A stretch of 64,000 nt of DNA from Mariniradius saccharolyticus AK6 (GTDB lineage: Bacteria > Bacteroidota > Bacteroidia > Cytophagales > Cyclobacteriaceae): the NCBI RefSeq assembly GCF_000330725.2, contig NZ_AMZY02000006.1:62001-126000 (forward strand), given 5' to 3'. A program made the position numbers and the translations under genes. Below, piece after piece: positions 8,063 to 16,969 of the stretch; position 1 is the first letter of the stretch; each line of letters begins with the position of its first letter. The notes beneath the pieces were generated by a model, which worked only from the letters and a program-made list of their open reading frames with translations, had not been told where the DNA came from and made no database searches.

Positions 8063-9439
8063 ATGGCCAAGATCAAGACCACTTTTTTTTGTCAAAACTG
8101 CGGAGCACAGAGTCCCAAATGGATCGGGAAATGCCCTTCCTGCGGGGAATGGAATACCTATGTGGAAGAAGTGATCCAAAAGGAAGAAGTTGGACGGGGG
8201 ACATGGAAAGCGAGTCCTGCCAAAGAGAAAAGGGCAGCCGTGCCGAAGCGCTTGCAGGAGATCAATTTCGAGGAACAACCAAGGACCGTTACCAAAGACG
8301 CCGAATTGGATCGCGTCTTGGGCGGGGGAATTGTGCCGGGTTCCTTGGTGCTGATCGGCGGGGAACCTGGAATCGGAAAATCTACGCTGATGCTGCAGAT
8401 TGCCCTTTCCTTGCCCCAATTGAAGGTCCTCTACGTATCCGGCGAGGAAAGCGAGGCCCAAATCAAAATGCGGGCTGATCGGATGCAGCAGTTTTCCGAC
8501 AACTGTTATGTACTCTCCGAGACGAATACCCAGCAGATTTTCCAGCAGATCGAGCTCTTGGAACCGGACCTTTTGGTGATCGATTCCATCCAAACTTTGC
8601 ACAGCCAATACGTGGAATCCGCTGCAGGGTCCGTCTCCCAAGTCCGGGAATGTACCGCGGAGCTGATGAAATTTGCCAAGGAGACGGGGGTGCCGGTATT
8701 TCTGATTGGACATATCACCAAAGACGGCTCGATTGCGGGTCCCAAGGTATTGGAACATATGGTGGACACCGTGCTGCAATTTGAGGGGGACAGGCATTTG
8801 TCCTACCGGATTTTGAGGACTTCCAAGAACCGCTTTGGCTCGACCAATGAACTTGGCATCTACGAGATGCGGACGGATGGCTTGCGTCCCGTCGCCAATC
8901 CCTCGGAAATTCTCCTGACCCAACGGGAGGAAATTCTCAATGGCGTGGCCATCGGCGCCATGTTGGAAGGGAATCGCCCGCTGCTGATCGAAATCCAATC
9001 CCTTGTCAGTCCGGCGACATATGGTACCCCGCAGCGCAGCAGTACCGGTTTTGATTCCAAGAGGCTGAACATGCTGTTGGCCGTTTTGGAAAAGCGTGGG
9101 GGCATGCGCCTGGGACAGCAGGATGTATTCCTCAATGTCGCAGGAGGTCTTCGGGTAGATGACCCGGCTTTGGACTTGGCTGTTTGTGCCTCGCTGATTT
9201 CCTCCTATGAAGATCATCCCGTGCCAGGGGATCTGTGTTTTGCGGGCGAAGTGGGCTTGGGAGGGGAAATCAGGGCCGTCCATCGGATCGAAAACCGCAT
9301 CGCCGAGGCAGAAAAGCTGGGCTTCAAGAAAATCATGGTTTCCAAGTATGCCGTAAAGGGCTTGGATCTCAAAAAATTCAAAATCCAAATCCTGCAAGTC
9401 AGCAAGATGGAGGAAGTATATCAGCGGATGTTTGGGTAG
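8063..9439 (+). CDS. radA: DNA repair protein RadA (Sms)
   Basis: A complete 458-residue RadA, a RecA-like helicase that promotes branch migration and processing of recombination intermediates. The N-terminal four-cysteine zinc finger uses Cys10, Cys13, Cys24 and Cys27 (CQNCG, CPSCGEW). The RecA core has Walker A GGEPGIGKST at 99-108, Walker B LLVIDSIQT near 170-178, and the diagnostic RadA motif KNRFG at 255-259. The last 150 residues form the Lon-protease-like S16 domain that lacks proteolytic function in RadA. Length and motifs are standard. The ATG start gives MAKIKTTFFCQNCG, the usual N terminus. It follows repeat block B directly and is convergent with the phosphatase gene. Confidence 0.97.
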   Translation: MAKIKTTFFCQNCGAQSPKWIGKCPSCGEWNTYVEEVIQKEEVGRGTWKASPAKEKRAAVPKRLQEINFEEQPRTVTKDAELDRVLGGGIVPGSLVLIGGEPGIGKSTLMLQIALSLPQLKVLYVSGEESEAQIKMRADRMQQFSDNCYVLSETNTQQIFQQIELLEPDLLVIDSIQTLHSQYVESAAGSVSQVRECTAELMKFAKETGVPVFLIGHITKDGSIAGPKVLEHMVDTVLQFEGDRHLSYRILRTSKNRFGSTNELGIYEMRTDGLRPVANPSEILLTQREEILNGVAIGAMLEGNRPLLIEIQSLVSPATYGTPQRSSTGFDSKRLNMLLAVLEKRGGMRLGQQDVFLNVAGGLRVDDPALDLAVCASLISSYEDHPVPGDLCFAGEVGLGGEIRAVHRIENRIAEAEKLGFKKIMVSKYAVKGLDLKKFKIQILQVSKMEEVYQRMFG

Positions 9440-9465
9440 GGTAGGGCGAAACCCTTGGAGGATTG

Positions 9466-10548
9466 TCAAAGCGGTATCTTCTCCCCGCTTTGCGTGCCCC
9501 TGAAGTATTTATCGCCTTCGATCAGCAGTATTTCCCCGTCGATTCCTTCCTTGATATTGGAGTCCACGGCAATGATTCTTGCTCGGTGCATCGCGGTGAC
9601 CCTTCGAAGCGAGGTATGTCCCACGATGATCCGCTGTACATCGAAGTATTTCAACATGCTGTCAATCGTGCTGCCATCTACCTGACCTTCCACAAAATAG
9701 CCCCTGTACCAAATAGGGCCATTTTCCCCATTGAGAAAACTGATCGTGTTGCTGAGTTGGCGGGCGGGTCGTTTTGATCCAAGTATATAATTGTAAAACA
9801 ACTTGTTGGTTTTTTCATCCGTCAATTCCCTGCCCAGGTATTCCGGCGAGATACCCGCATGGACAAACAGGTAATCGTCAATCTTGACCAGCGCGGGCCG
9901 ATTGCGCAGCCAATCTCCCAAGACGGAGTTTTTCCCATACATCTCCTGGATGGTGATGCCCATCAGGCGGGCACTTTGGGTGTATTTTTCATTGAGAAAT
10001 CGGTTGTCCCCACTGAGGAGCATTTGTTCGTGATTGCCAGCCAGGTAATGTACTTTCCCTCCTGCTGCCGCTGCCTGAATCTCCAAATGATACACGAGCC
10101 AAAGTGCTTCCGTAACCTGGTTGCCACGCCCGGCGATATCGCCATTGACGACCAAATGCCCGGTGCCAAATGCCCAGCGATTATTGGCATCGATGACGCC
10201 ATGTTGGCGCAGCAGCTTGACCATGAGGCCAAATTGCCCGTGGACATCCGATATGACAGCTACTTTTTGGACGTTGGCAAAATGCTGTAGAGGCTCCGGT
10301 TTTTCCTTCATCTTCTTTTTGATGATTTCGATACCAAAATCCCATCCTAATGAAGTCTTGAGTTTGTCGGAGCTTAGGTTTTCGGCCGTTTTCAGCTGTC
10401 CGTCTTCAATCCACTTGGCGTGCAATTTATTGTTTTTGTAGTAGAGGTAGGGCCCTTCGGAAAAACGCTGATCCGCCTGTTGGGCGAGCAAGCTTTGAGC
10501 AGCCAACATGAAAGCGAAAACAATACTGGGAACGGGGAAAAATTTCAT
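9466..10548 (-). CDS. Exported calcineurin-like metallophosphoesterase
   Basis: A 360-residue protein with a signal peptide cleaved near LLAQQ (residues 20-24). The metal-binding motifs of the PPP/calcineurin fold are all present: Asp101 and His103 in SDVHGQF, NGDIAGRG around Asp137, GNHE at 171-174, His230 in FVHAG and His311 in VGHTSL. The spacing and the GRG after the second Asp resemble the bacterial Shewanella-like phosphatases and ApaH-like enzymes rather than nucleotidases. It should hydrolyse phosphomonoesters in the periplasm; the substrate is unknown. It is a single gene, convergent with radA only 26 bp away and divergent from ddl. Confidence 0.85.
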   Translation of the reverse strand: MKFFPVPSIVFAFMLAAQSLLAQQADQRFSEGPYLYYKNNKLHAKWIEDGQLKTAENLSSDKLKTSLGWDFGIEIIKKKMKEKPEPLQHFANVQKVAVISDVHGQFGLMVKLLRQHGVIDANNRWAFGTGHLVVNGDIAGRGNQVTEALWLVYHLEIQAAAAGGKVHYLAGNHEQMLLSGDNRFLNEKYTQSARLMGITIQEMYGKNSVLGDWLRNRPALVKIDDYLFVHAGISPEYLGRELTDEKTNKLFYNYILGSKRPARQLSNTISFLNGENGPIWYRGYFVEGQVDGSTIDSMLKYFDVQRIIVGHTSLRRVTAMHRARIIAVDSNIKEGIDGEILLIEGDKYFRGTQSGEKIPL

Positions 10549-10758
10549 GGCTAAACTGGGTTAAGGGCCAAAACAACCTGAAATCAAGTTAGTGCTAAAT
10601 ATTTGCTTATCAACCTCCTTCATGGATTTAATTGGATGTATTGCTGTAGATTAGGATTAGTAAATTCGGAAAAAACCTAGCAAACCAAGCCTAAAATTTT
10701 TCAATACCCGGCGATGGATCGGTGTATGATTGCGGTATTCGTTTTACATTTACAGGCT

Positions 10759-11754
10759 ATGAAGAAAAAGATTGCCCTTGTTACTGGAGGCTTCACCGGC
10801 GAATCGGTGATATCCCTCAAGAGTGCTGCCGTCGTCGAAAAGAACCTCGACCATGCCCGATATGACATCTTCAAGATTCTGGTGTATCCGGGGAATTGGT
10901 ACCATGAAACCAGCAACGGCGATAAAATCCCTGTCGACCTGAACGACTTTTCGATCCTATTGGGCGGGGAAAGAATCAAATTTGACGGGATCTTCAATAT
11001 CCTCCACGGCTCACCGGGTGAAGACGGCAAGTTGGCGGGGTATTTTGACATGCTGGGAATTCCCTACACCACCTGCGATGCCCTGACTTCGGCGATTACC
11101 ATGAACAAGGGCTATACCAAGGCTATTGTGCAGGACATTCCCGAACTGCACGTGGCAAAGTCCATGCAGCTTTTTGGGAAGCAGGTCGGACAGGCGGAAA
11201 AGATCTTGAAAAACCTCAAACTCCCCCTTTTCGTCAAGCCCAACAATGGCGGCAGCAGCATTGGGATGAGCAAGGTCAAGGAGGCTTCGGCATTGCAGGA
11301 GGCATTGGACAAGGCATTTCATGAAGATTCCCAAGTCCTCGTGGAGGAGTTTGTATCCGGTCGGGAGTTTTCGATCGGTGTCTACAAAGCCAAAGGCAGC
11401 ATTACCGTCCTTCCTGCCACCGAAATCATCAGTAGCAAGGAGTTTTTTGACTTTGAGGCCAAGTATGTGCCCGGAGTTACCGAGGAAATCACGCCGGGCA
11501 GGATGTCAGGCGAGGAAGTCGCCCGCGTCAACCGCATCATTGAAAAAATCTACCAAAAGCTCAACTGCAAGGGTTCGGTGCGCGTGGATTATTTCCTCGA
11601 ACACGGCAGCGGTAACTTCTATTTTATCGAGATCAATACCGTCCCCGGCCAAACAGAGACGAGTTTGATTACCCAACAGGTCAAGGCGACGGGCATGGCG
11701 ATCAGGGATTTCTATACGCTGTTGATTGAGGAGATGCTGGGGACTGGGAAGTGA
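10759..11754 (+). CDS. ddl: D-alanine--D-alanine ligase
   Basis: Cytoplasmic ATP-grasp enzyme that makes the D-Ala-D-Ala dipeptide for peptidoglycan. From the ATG at 10759 the protein is 331 residues and begins MKKKIALVTGGFTGE, the canonical N-terminal strand and substrate loop; an upstream in-frame ATG at 10714 would add 15 unusual residues and is not preferred. Family landmarks include ILHGSPGEDGKLAGYFD, GGSSIGMSKVK, the Glu-rich VEEFVSGREFSIGV and the metal-binding FIEINTVPG near the C terminus. A weak hairpin with a short T run follows at about 11760-11777. It stands alone between a divergent phosphatase gene and the convergent tail genes. Confidence 0.96.
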   Translation: MKKKIALVTGGFTGESVISLKSAAVVEKNLDHARYDIFKILVYPGNWYHETSNGDKIPVDLNDFSILLGGERIKFDGIFNILHGSPGEDGKLAGYFDMLGIPYTTCDALTSAITMNKGYTKAIVQDIPELHVAKSMQLFGKQVGQAEKILKNLKLPLFVKPNNGGSSIGMSKVKEASALQEALDKAFHEDSQVLVEEFVSGREFSIGVYKAKGSITVLPATEIISSKEFFDFEAKYVPGVTEEITPGRMSGEEVARVNRIIEKIYQKLNCKGSVRVDYFLEHGSGNFYFIEINTVPGQTETSLITQQVKATGMAIRDFYTLLIEEMLGTGK

Positions 11755-11836
11755 TCTTGCGGTTCCTCCGCTTTTGTCAAGGGGTATGTGCAGGCTGCGA
11801 CTTTTTTCGGCAAAACAAAACCTGATACTGTCTTAT

Positions 11837-12289
11837 CTATTGGTTGCTGATTGTCAGCCCCTCATGTGAAAACTCGATGGTTTCGACAGCCACTTCACCG
11901 GCATCAGCATTTATGTCTGTGGAACTGATTTTTGTGGGCCATGCGTTAGCCAATGTCCACACTATGGTTGGGTTTCCACCTTCGTCGCACAATTTGATGA
12001 CCACATTTTGACGTGCGATCGTGTTCATTTTGATCTCCCCGTACCATTCCCAAAAGGCATTGTCGCTCTTGAATATGCCTTTTTTCATGGTCACATTACC
12101 AATTTTGGCGATTCCGGGCATTTTGATCGTAGAGAATACTGGACTGTTTACACCTCTGTATTCTATGGGTTGGGCTTCCGCTTCCAAGCCACTTACTTCT
12201 TGAAAAAGAACGTCTTTGACACTGCCCAAATCTATTTTGAAGTAAAACTTTGGCAAAGGCCAATTGCTGTCTTGTGTTTCTCCTGCCAT
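11837..12289 (-). CDS. Contractile injection/tail tube protein (gp19 family)
   Basis: A 150-residue protein from the ATG at 12289; a GTG two codons upstream (12295) is also possible. It matches the T4 gp19-like tube family found in contractile phage tails and extracellular injection systems (Afp1/Pvc1): an N-terminal strand with FYFKIDLGSVKDVLFQEVSG, the loop EYRGVNSPVFSTIKMPG, the strand NVTMKKGIFKSDNAFWEWYG, and a C-terminal NADAGEVAVETIEFSHEGL. Such subunits stack as hexameric rings to form the inner tube. It lies 40 bp downstream of the sheath gene on the same strand, so the two should be co-transcribed. No baseplate, spike, cap or ATPase gene is adjacent, which is unusual. Confidence 0.88.
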   Translation of the reverse strand: MAGETQDSNWPLPKFYFKIDLGSVKDVLFQEVSGLEAEAQPIEYRGVNSPVFSTIKMPGIAKIGNVTMKKGIFKSDNAFWEWYGEIKMNTIARQNVVIKLCDEGGNPTIVWTLANAWPTKISSTDINADAGEVAVETIEFSHEGLTISNQ

Positions 12290-12329
12290 GATCACGAAGG
12301 ATTAATATTGCCTAAGCTACCCATTTTCT

Positions 12330-13907
12330 CTAGGGTTTTTGCATTTGTTGTTCAAAAGTAAGCACGATGAATTCCGCAGGTTTGACGATGGCCAATTTGA
12401 CAGAAACCAGCATCCTACCTTCGAGCACATCCAATCCCGTCATGGTAACACCCAATCCGATCTGAACATCAAAAGCCTCCTCGGGCGAGGCGCCGGCAAG
12501 TGCGCCTTGCTTCCATTTATTTGTCAGGAAATTGACAATCATACTCTTTACCGAAGTCCAAGTATTGGATTCATTGGGTTCAAACACATAGGCTTCCAGT
12601 GCAAGCTTGATGGATTGCTCGAACATCAATACCGTTCGCCGGACATTGATATACCTCCAATCGAGGCTGTTGCCATCGAGGGTTCTTGCACCCCAAACCA
12701 GCGTCCCTATTCCTGCAAAAGTCCTGATGGCATTGATCGATTTCCCTGAGATATGAACATTTAAGTCCTCTTGTGCTTCCTGGGAAATTTCGACGGCAGG
12801 CCGAATTACGGCATTCAGGGAGACATTGGCTGGGGATTTCCAGACTCCCACGGTATTGTCTACCATGGTGTATATTCCTGCCAATGCCGCAGCGGCGGGC
12901 AATAGATTCATCTTACCCCTCATTTCTTCCAAAATAGAGGTATATGTTGGACTGGTTGCCAACAAGCCCTTGTGCAGCTCGTCTTTCTTGCTATTTAAGA
13001 AGTCGTCGAAATCGACTTCCGCAGATTGCGAAATATGAGGTTGTTTTTTTTGAAATACTGTTCTAAAATGGGCTTCATCCTTCGGGAATTCCCTAAGCAA
13101 TTTTTTGGCTTTTGGCTCTGGAAGGATTGATTCCAAATCTATTTCAGGATCAAGGTTTTTAAAACTCAGTTTCCCTTGTTGAACTATAGTAGTATGTAAC
13201 CATGGATAATAGGCAGTCCCGTAGCTTAAAAAATCCGTCCCTATGCTCACTCTGAACAAATCTATCGGATCGTCTCCGCCTTTATTTTTAAACCCGTCAA
13301 AGAGGTCAAAAATCCCGATCCTGTTTTGCATCTGACTACAATGCGCCAACACCTCCCGATACACCTCATAGCAATCCTCCCCCAGTAAGACTGCCTCCGG
13401 GATAACAACCATGGTCGGTTCCTGTTCCTTTTCCAATGAGCGCAAACCCCCGTCAATAGGGTTCCCTTTTTCGTCCTTGCCCTGACCCAAAAGTTGGTCT
13501 TTTTGGATTTCCAAGGAGTCTTTGCCCTCGTAGGTACCGACTGAGACAATGTAGCAAGTACCTCCCCCATTGGCATAAAACAGCCGGATGCTGTCAAAAA
13601 AGATAAGTTGGTTATGCGGTGCAAATTTGATTGCCATTTCAGCTGCTCCCAACATCAGCTTCCTATTGTCTCCTCCTTGAGGAGATTCAAGTTTGAAAGT
13701 TGGGTGAAATCCAGCCCCAAAAAAAGCCATATAATCCGACAAAGATGTAATTCTTGTAGGTCGGTTAAGCAAGGATTTGCCGTTGTGCAACGCCTTTTCC
13801 GTGTACCCGATAAATGCGGGTACCGCCGTCGCGACTTCTACAACAGCATTCGGGAAAGCATTTTTCTCTTCTATATAAATGCCTGGAATTTTTTGGGTTT
13901 GTGCCAT
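12330..13907 (-). CDS. Contractile tail sheath protein
   Basis: A 525-residue sheath subunit. It opens with the family signature PGIYIEEKNAFPNAVVEV and TAVPAFIGYTEKA, followed by ITSLSDYMAFFGAG. The C-terminal half has NVSLNAVIRPAVEIS, AGIGTLVWGARTL, RYINVRRTVLMFEQSI and the terminal AEFIVLTFEQQ, which is the conserved sheath-contraction core of gp18/Afp2-4-type proteins. The insertion in the middle (residues about 90-330) is the variable outward-facing domain. The sheath surrounds the tube made by the next gene and drives it outward when it shortens. The neighbours are ddl and a T9SS cargo, not phage genes. A TAGCTTTT box (7 of 8 to TAnnTTTG, minus strand, 13932-13939) lies 25 bp upstream. 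Confidence 0.92.
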   Translation of the reverse strand: MAQTQKIPGIYIEEKNAFPNAVVEVATAVPAFIGYTEKALHNGKSLLNRPTRITSLSDYMAFFGAGFHPTFKLESPQGGDNRKLMLGAAEMAIKFAPHNQLIFFDSIRLFYANGGGTCYIVSVGTYEGKDSLEIQKDQLLGQGKDEKGNPIDGGLRSLEKEQEPTMVVIPEAVLLGEDCYEVYREVLAHCSQMQNRIGIFDLFDGFKNKGGDDPIDLFRVSIGTDFLSYGTAYYPWLHTTIVQQGKLSFKNLDPEIDLESILPEPKAKKLLREFPKDEAHFRTVFQKKQPHISQSAEVDFDDFLNSKKDELHKGLLATSPTYTSILEEMRGKMNLLPAAAALAGIYTMVDNTVGVWKSPANVSLNAVIRPAVEISQEAQEDLNVHISGKSINAIRTFAGIGTLVWGARTLDGNSLDWRYINVRRTVLMFEQSIKLALEAYVFEPNESNTWTSVKSMIVNFLTNKWKQGALAGASPEEAFDVQIGLGVTMTGLDVLEGRMLVSVKLAIVKPAEFIVLTFEQQMQKP

Positions 13908-14124
13908 GATGCATTTGGGGAATCATGCTGTAAAAGCTACAAAAAATCAGACGATTAAAATCAGGTTATTTTCCTTTCCTGCGATGGGGATGGACGGGAT
14001 AAAAATGGACGATAAATTCCCCCCGACTCCCTTGGACAAAGAATCGTCCTTTGGTGGTAGTTGGGTGGATCCTGGCAATGATATCAAACATTTCATTTGC
14101 CAAACATTGTTGCTTTCCACAGGG

Positions 14125-16434
14125 CTAAAAGACTATTATTTTCCTTGTCTGCACGCGATTCATATAAGACATGCTGACAAAAAATACGCCTGACGAATTT
14201 AGATGAATGACGGCCCCAATTGCATCTTTCGAATTGCCGGACCATATTCTCCGGCCACTTGAGTCGAAAACTGTTAAATCTCCAATGTATTCAGACCGAA
14301 TATGAATACTTCTGCTCCTGGAAGGATTGGGATAAACATCAAAAAGGTCCCACTCTTCATCTTCAATTCCTGTGACAATGTTTGCCACAAAGCTCTGATT
14401 GTCTAATTGGCCAGAAAGTACATTGATCGGTATGGAAACGGGCTCGAAGGTGTATTTTTCTGATTTTGGCGTAATCACACCCGTCCAACCTTTGGGTAAT
14501 TCAATCCGATAACTTCCGTCTTCCAAGGTCCTTACTTCACTTGGGAGACCTGTAAGCAGAACATCGTGGACCGGTGATTCCCGTTCGTCTTTGATATATC
14601 CTGACAAAAGGTAGGTTCCCGTTTCTTTGATAGCCACAAAAACTTGATTGAGCAAATCACTTTGAAGATTGGTAACCTGAAGACTATTGGGAACAAATGT
14701 ATATCCCTCCGCCACAGGAGTAATTGACCCAGTCCAACCTTTAGGTACTTCACCAAAAAACTTTCCGGACTGGTCTACTCTGGTAGTTTCAGGGAATCCC
14801 GTTAATGTGACTCCTGGGAAAGATTGGCCGTTTTCATCATTAACTATCCCTATAATGTAAACAGAGCCAATTTTTCGAATGAGGAAGTTTTGGTCTACCA
14901 AGTCGGACCTCAAATCGACGTATAGCATCGAACCGGGATTAGATTCGTAGCCAGTCAATTCGGGAGTGATTGTACCTGTCCACCGTGCCGGCACTTCTCC
15001 GACATAGTATCCAAAATCATTGGTATACACGACCTCAGAAAAACCTGACAATGGAATCTGGGCAATAGGTTGGTTACTGACGTCGCTTACCTTGCCCGAA
15101 ATGAAGTAAGTGCCCGTGTAGGTGCCGACAAAGTTTATATTTTGGGTCGGATTTCGGGCATCCTGTATAGATACAAATGCGGGACTGAACTCATAATTTC
15201 CCAAGGTCGGGGTGATCCTGCCGGACCAACCGGTGGGAACTACTACCTCGTATTCCCCATTTGAATTGCTGCGTACAATGTTGTTTTTTGCCTGAATAGT
15301 CACTCCGGTCAATGCTTTGCCTTGATCATCGGTGACTTTTCCTGAAAGAATAACCGGAGCCAATAGAGACTGATTGGTGTAATATACACGCTCGTCCAAA
15401 AGCTGAACCAAAAATATTTTGCCTGCTGATGATTCATAGTGAAAATTCCTCTCAAACCGATCCGTTTGGCTGATTCCCATTCCCTCTGTCCTCTTTACCC
15501 AATTCATGCCTTTATCTGTGGAATAGAAGGAGCCTCCCGAACTCCGAGAACTATTTACAGAACTATACCAGTCACCGTTTTTGGCGCAATGGATTTCATT
15601 TAATGTGAGGTCATCCCACCAATTACCAGCTTTGCGGACGTACCAAGGCTTCCATGGGGAATCTTGAGAAACATCATTGATATGCTTGACCAAATTCAAC
15701 CGGGTTGAAAAATTGACATTGGTCCCCGCCACACTTACCACTACAGAATCCTCCGGGGTAATGCTTATGCCAAAGGAATTCAACACTTTGATGGTACCGA
15801 AATTGTCAACCAACAAAGCGGATTGTTTCCATGTCATTCCCATATCATCTGAAAAATATAATCCTCCTTTACCAGAAGTATTCTCATCCGGCAAGCTGAC
15901 ATAGACTCTGCCATTTTTATCGACCGCGAGTTGTTCTGCTGCGAGCAATCCGGTAGGCAGACCTGTATTTCGCGGTTCCCAAGTCTTGATATCACCCCCA
16001 CTGTAGAAAACGCCATCTCCCACAAATCCTTCCTCATTTGTAAATCCACTGGCAATAAAAAAATACGTTTGGTCTTTGTTCTCTATAATTTTCCTTATCG
16101 GATAAATGGTACCCACACCTACCGAGTCCCAAGTTGATCCTTCGTTTTCAGAAAAAAAGATCTTGCCATTTCCCCCTGCGATCAAAGTCCCCGAAGAAGA
16201 AAAAAGTAGGCTTGAAATGTGGGATGAAGCTAATTTTTTCTCCCATTCAAAACCTTCATTGTGCGAAAGCCAAATGCCATCGGCAGTTCCCACCACCAAT
16301 ATTGAATCCTCTCTGGCTGCAAACGAGGTCTTGACCCCACCAGGAAAATCCCTTGTGGTATGCCAAAATTCTTGAGCCATTAGGGAAAATGCACTAACGA
16401 GCGCTATGATTGCGGTCAAAAAAAGTAGCTTCAT
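14125..16434 (-). CDS. T9SS-exported protein: beta-propeller, four CarboxypepD_reg-like repeats, type A sorting domain
   Basis: From the ATG at 16434 the protein is 769 residues with a signal peptide (MKLLFLTAIIALVSAFSLMA); in-frame codons further upstream would add a hydrophilic leader and are not preferred. Residues about 40-350 form a sialidase/BNR-like propeller with repeated S-x-D-x-G-x-x-W strands (LSHNEGFEW, FSENEGSTW, FSDDMGMTW, YSTDKGMNW). Four roughly 85-residue repeats begin near 364, 446, 531 and 616, each with S-G-x-V-x-D, G-W-x-G-x-I-T-P and an aromatic Y-x-F-x-P. From about 695 a T9SS type A sorting domain (LFDVYPNPSRSRSIHI to the end) directs secretion through the Gld/Por machine encoded elsewhere in this window. 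Function on the surface is unknown. It lies upstream of, and in the same direction as, the sheath gene. Confidence 0.82.
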   Translation of the reverse strand: MKLLFLTAIIALVSAFSLMAQEFWHTTRDFPGGVKTSFAAREDSILVVGTADGIWLSHNEGFEWEKKLASSHISSLLFSSSGTLIAGGNGKIFFSENEGSTWDSVGVGTIYPIRKIIENKDQTYFFIASGFTNEEGFVGDGVFYSGGDIKTWEPRNTGLPTGLLAAEQLAVDKNGRVYVSLPDENTSGKGGLYFSDDMGMTWKQSALLVDNFGTIKVLNSFGISITPEDSVVVSVAGTNVNFSTRLNLVKHINDVSQDSPWKPWYVRKAGNWWDDLTLNEIHCAKNGDWYSSVNSSRSSGGSFYSTDKGMNWVKRTEGMGISQTDRFERNFHYESSAGKIFLVQLLDERVYYTNQSLLAPVILSGKVTDDQGKALTGVTIQAKNNIVRSNSNGEYEVVVPTGWSGRITPTLGNYEFSPAFVSIQDARNPTQNINFVGTYTGTYFISGKVSDVSNQPIAQIPLSGFSEVVYTNDFGYYVGEVPARWTGTITPELTGYESNPGSMLYVDLRSDLVDQNFLIRKIGSVYIIGIVNDENGQSFPGVTLTGFPETTRVDQSGKFFGEVPKGWTGSITPVAEGYTFVPNSLQVTNLQSDLLNQVFVAIKETGTYLLSGYIKDERESPVHDVLLTGLPSEVRTLEDGSYRIELPKGWTGVITPKSEKYTFEPVSIPINVLSGQLDNQSFVANIVTGIEDEEWDLFDVYPNPSRSRSIHIRSEYIGDLTVFDSSGRRIWSGNSKDAIGAVIHLNSSGVFFVSMSYMNRVQTRKIIVF

Positions 16435-16523
16435 AATATTGATTCCATTTTCTAATTGCACCATTTCACTTAACCTCAAGGAAATCCGGGTCGATTTTCA
16501 ACTTAGAACTCCATTGGTCTTGG

Positions 16524-16967
16524 TTATTTTTTGATAAGGAAGATTCCCGCAATCACCAAAATGAGACCTATCCCCTTTACCCAATTGAATGGCTTTACTG
16601 GCATTCCAAATAGGCCGTAATGGTCCAATAAAAGCGAGGTCACCATTTGACCGCAAACAACGAGACCCAAAAACACGGCGATCCCAATTCTTGGTGAAGC
16701 GACGATGGTAGAAATGATATAAAATGCACCGACCAGTCCCCCCAGCCAGGCATAAGGAGGGGACTGACCGATCTGCAAAAATGATTTGTACATTGCCGAA
16801 GGGTTCGATATGCTATATACAACCAAGGCGATCGTTCCCACAGAAAAGGATATCAACGAGGACGTGATGGCATTTCCCGAAAAAGATGTCAGCTTATTGT
16901 TGAAGGCAATTTGAAGCGGCAAGACAAACCCGGCTACCAAGGCCAGTACTAAATAAATCTTGTTCAT
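16524..16967 (-). CDS. DMT-family membrane transporter (DUF606/YdcZ)
   Basis: A 147-residue protein with five hydrophobic segments, beginning MNKIYLVLALVAGFVLPLQ and ending IGLILVIAGIFLIKK. The N-terminal pattern LPLQIAFNNKL and the segment AWLGGLVGAFYIISTIVASPRIG are typical of the DUF606/YdcZ branch of the drug/metabolite transporter superfamily, small half-size transporters. The substrate is unknown. It is the last gene of the minus-strand run that starts with the flavodoxin-like gene, separated from the preceding gene by 2 bp. Confidence 0.85.
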   Translation of the reverse strand: MNKIYLVLALVAGFVLPLQIAFNNKLTSFSGNAITSSLISFSVGTIALVVYSISNPSAMYKSFLQIGQSPPYAWLGGLVGAFYIISTIVASPRIGIAVFLGLVVCGQMVTSLLLDHYGLFGMPVKPFNWVKGIGLILVIAGIFLIKK

Positions 16968-16969
16968 TT

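Noticed and set aside
8003-9469. A 488-codon open frame antisense to radA.
   Set aside because: It is the reverse shadow of a clear RadA gene with all motifs on the plus strand and has no signature of its own.
9467-9493. CAAAGCGG / CCGCTTTG hairpin at the 3' end of the phosphatase gene as a terminator.
   Set aside because: The stem lies within the coding end and is not followed by a T tract on either strand.
11837-13907. Prophage.
   Set aside because: Only sheath and tube are present. No integrase, capsid, portal, terminase, lysis gene or attachment site was seen, so a prophage is not claimed.
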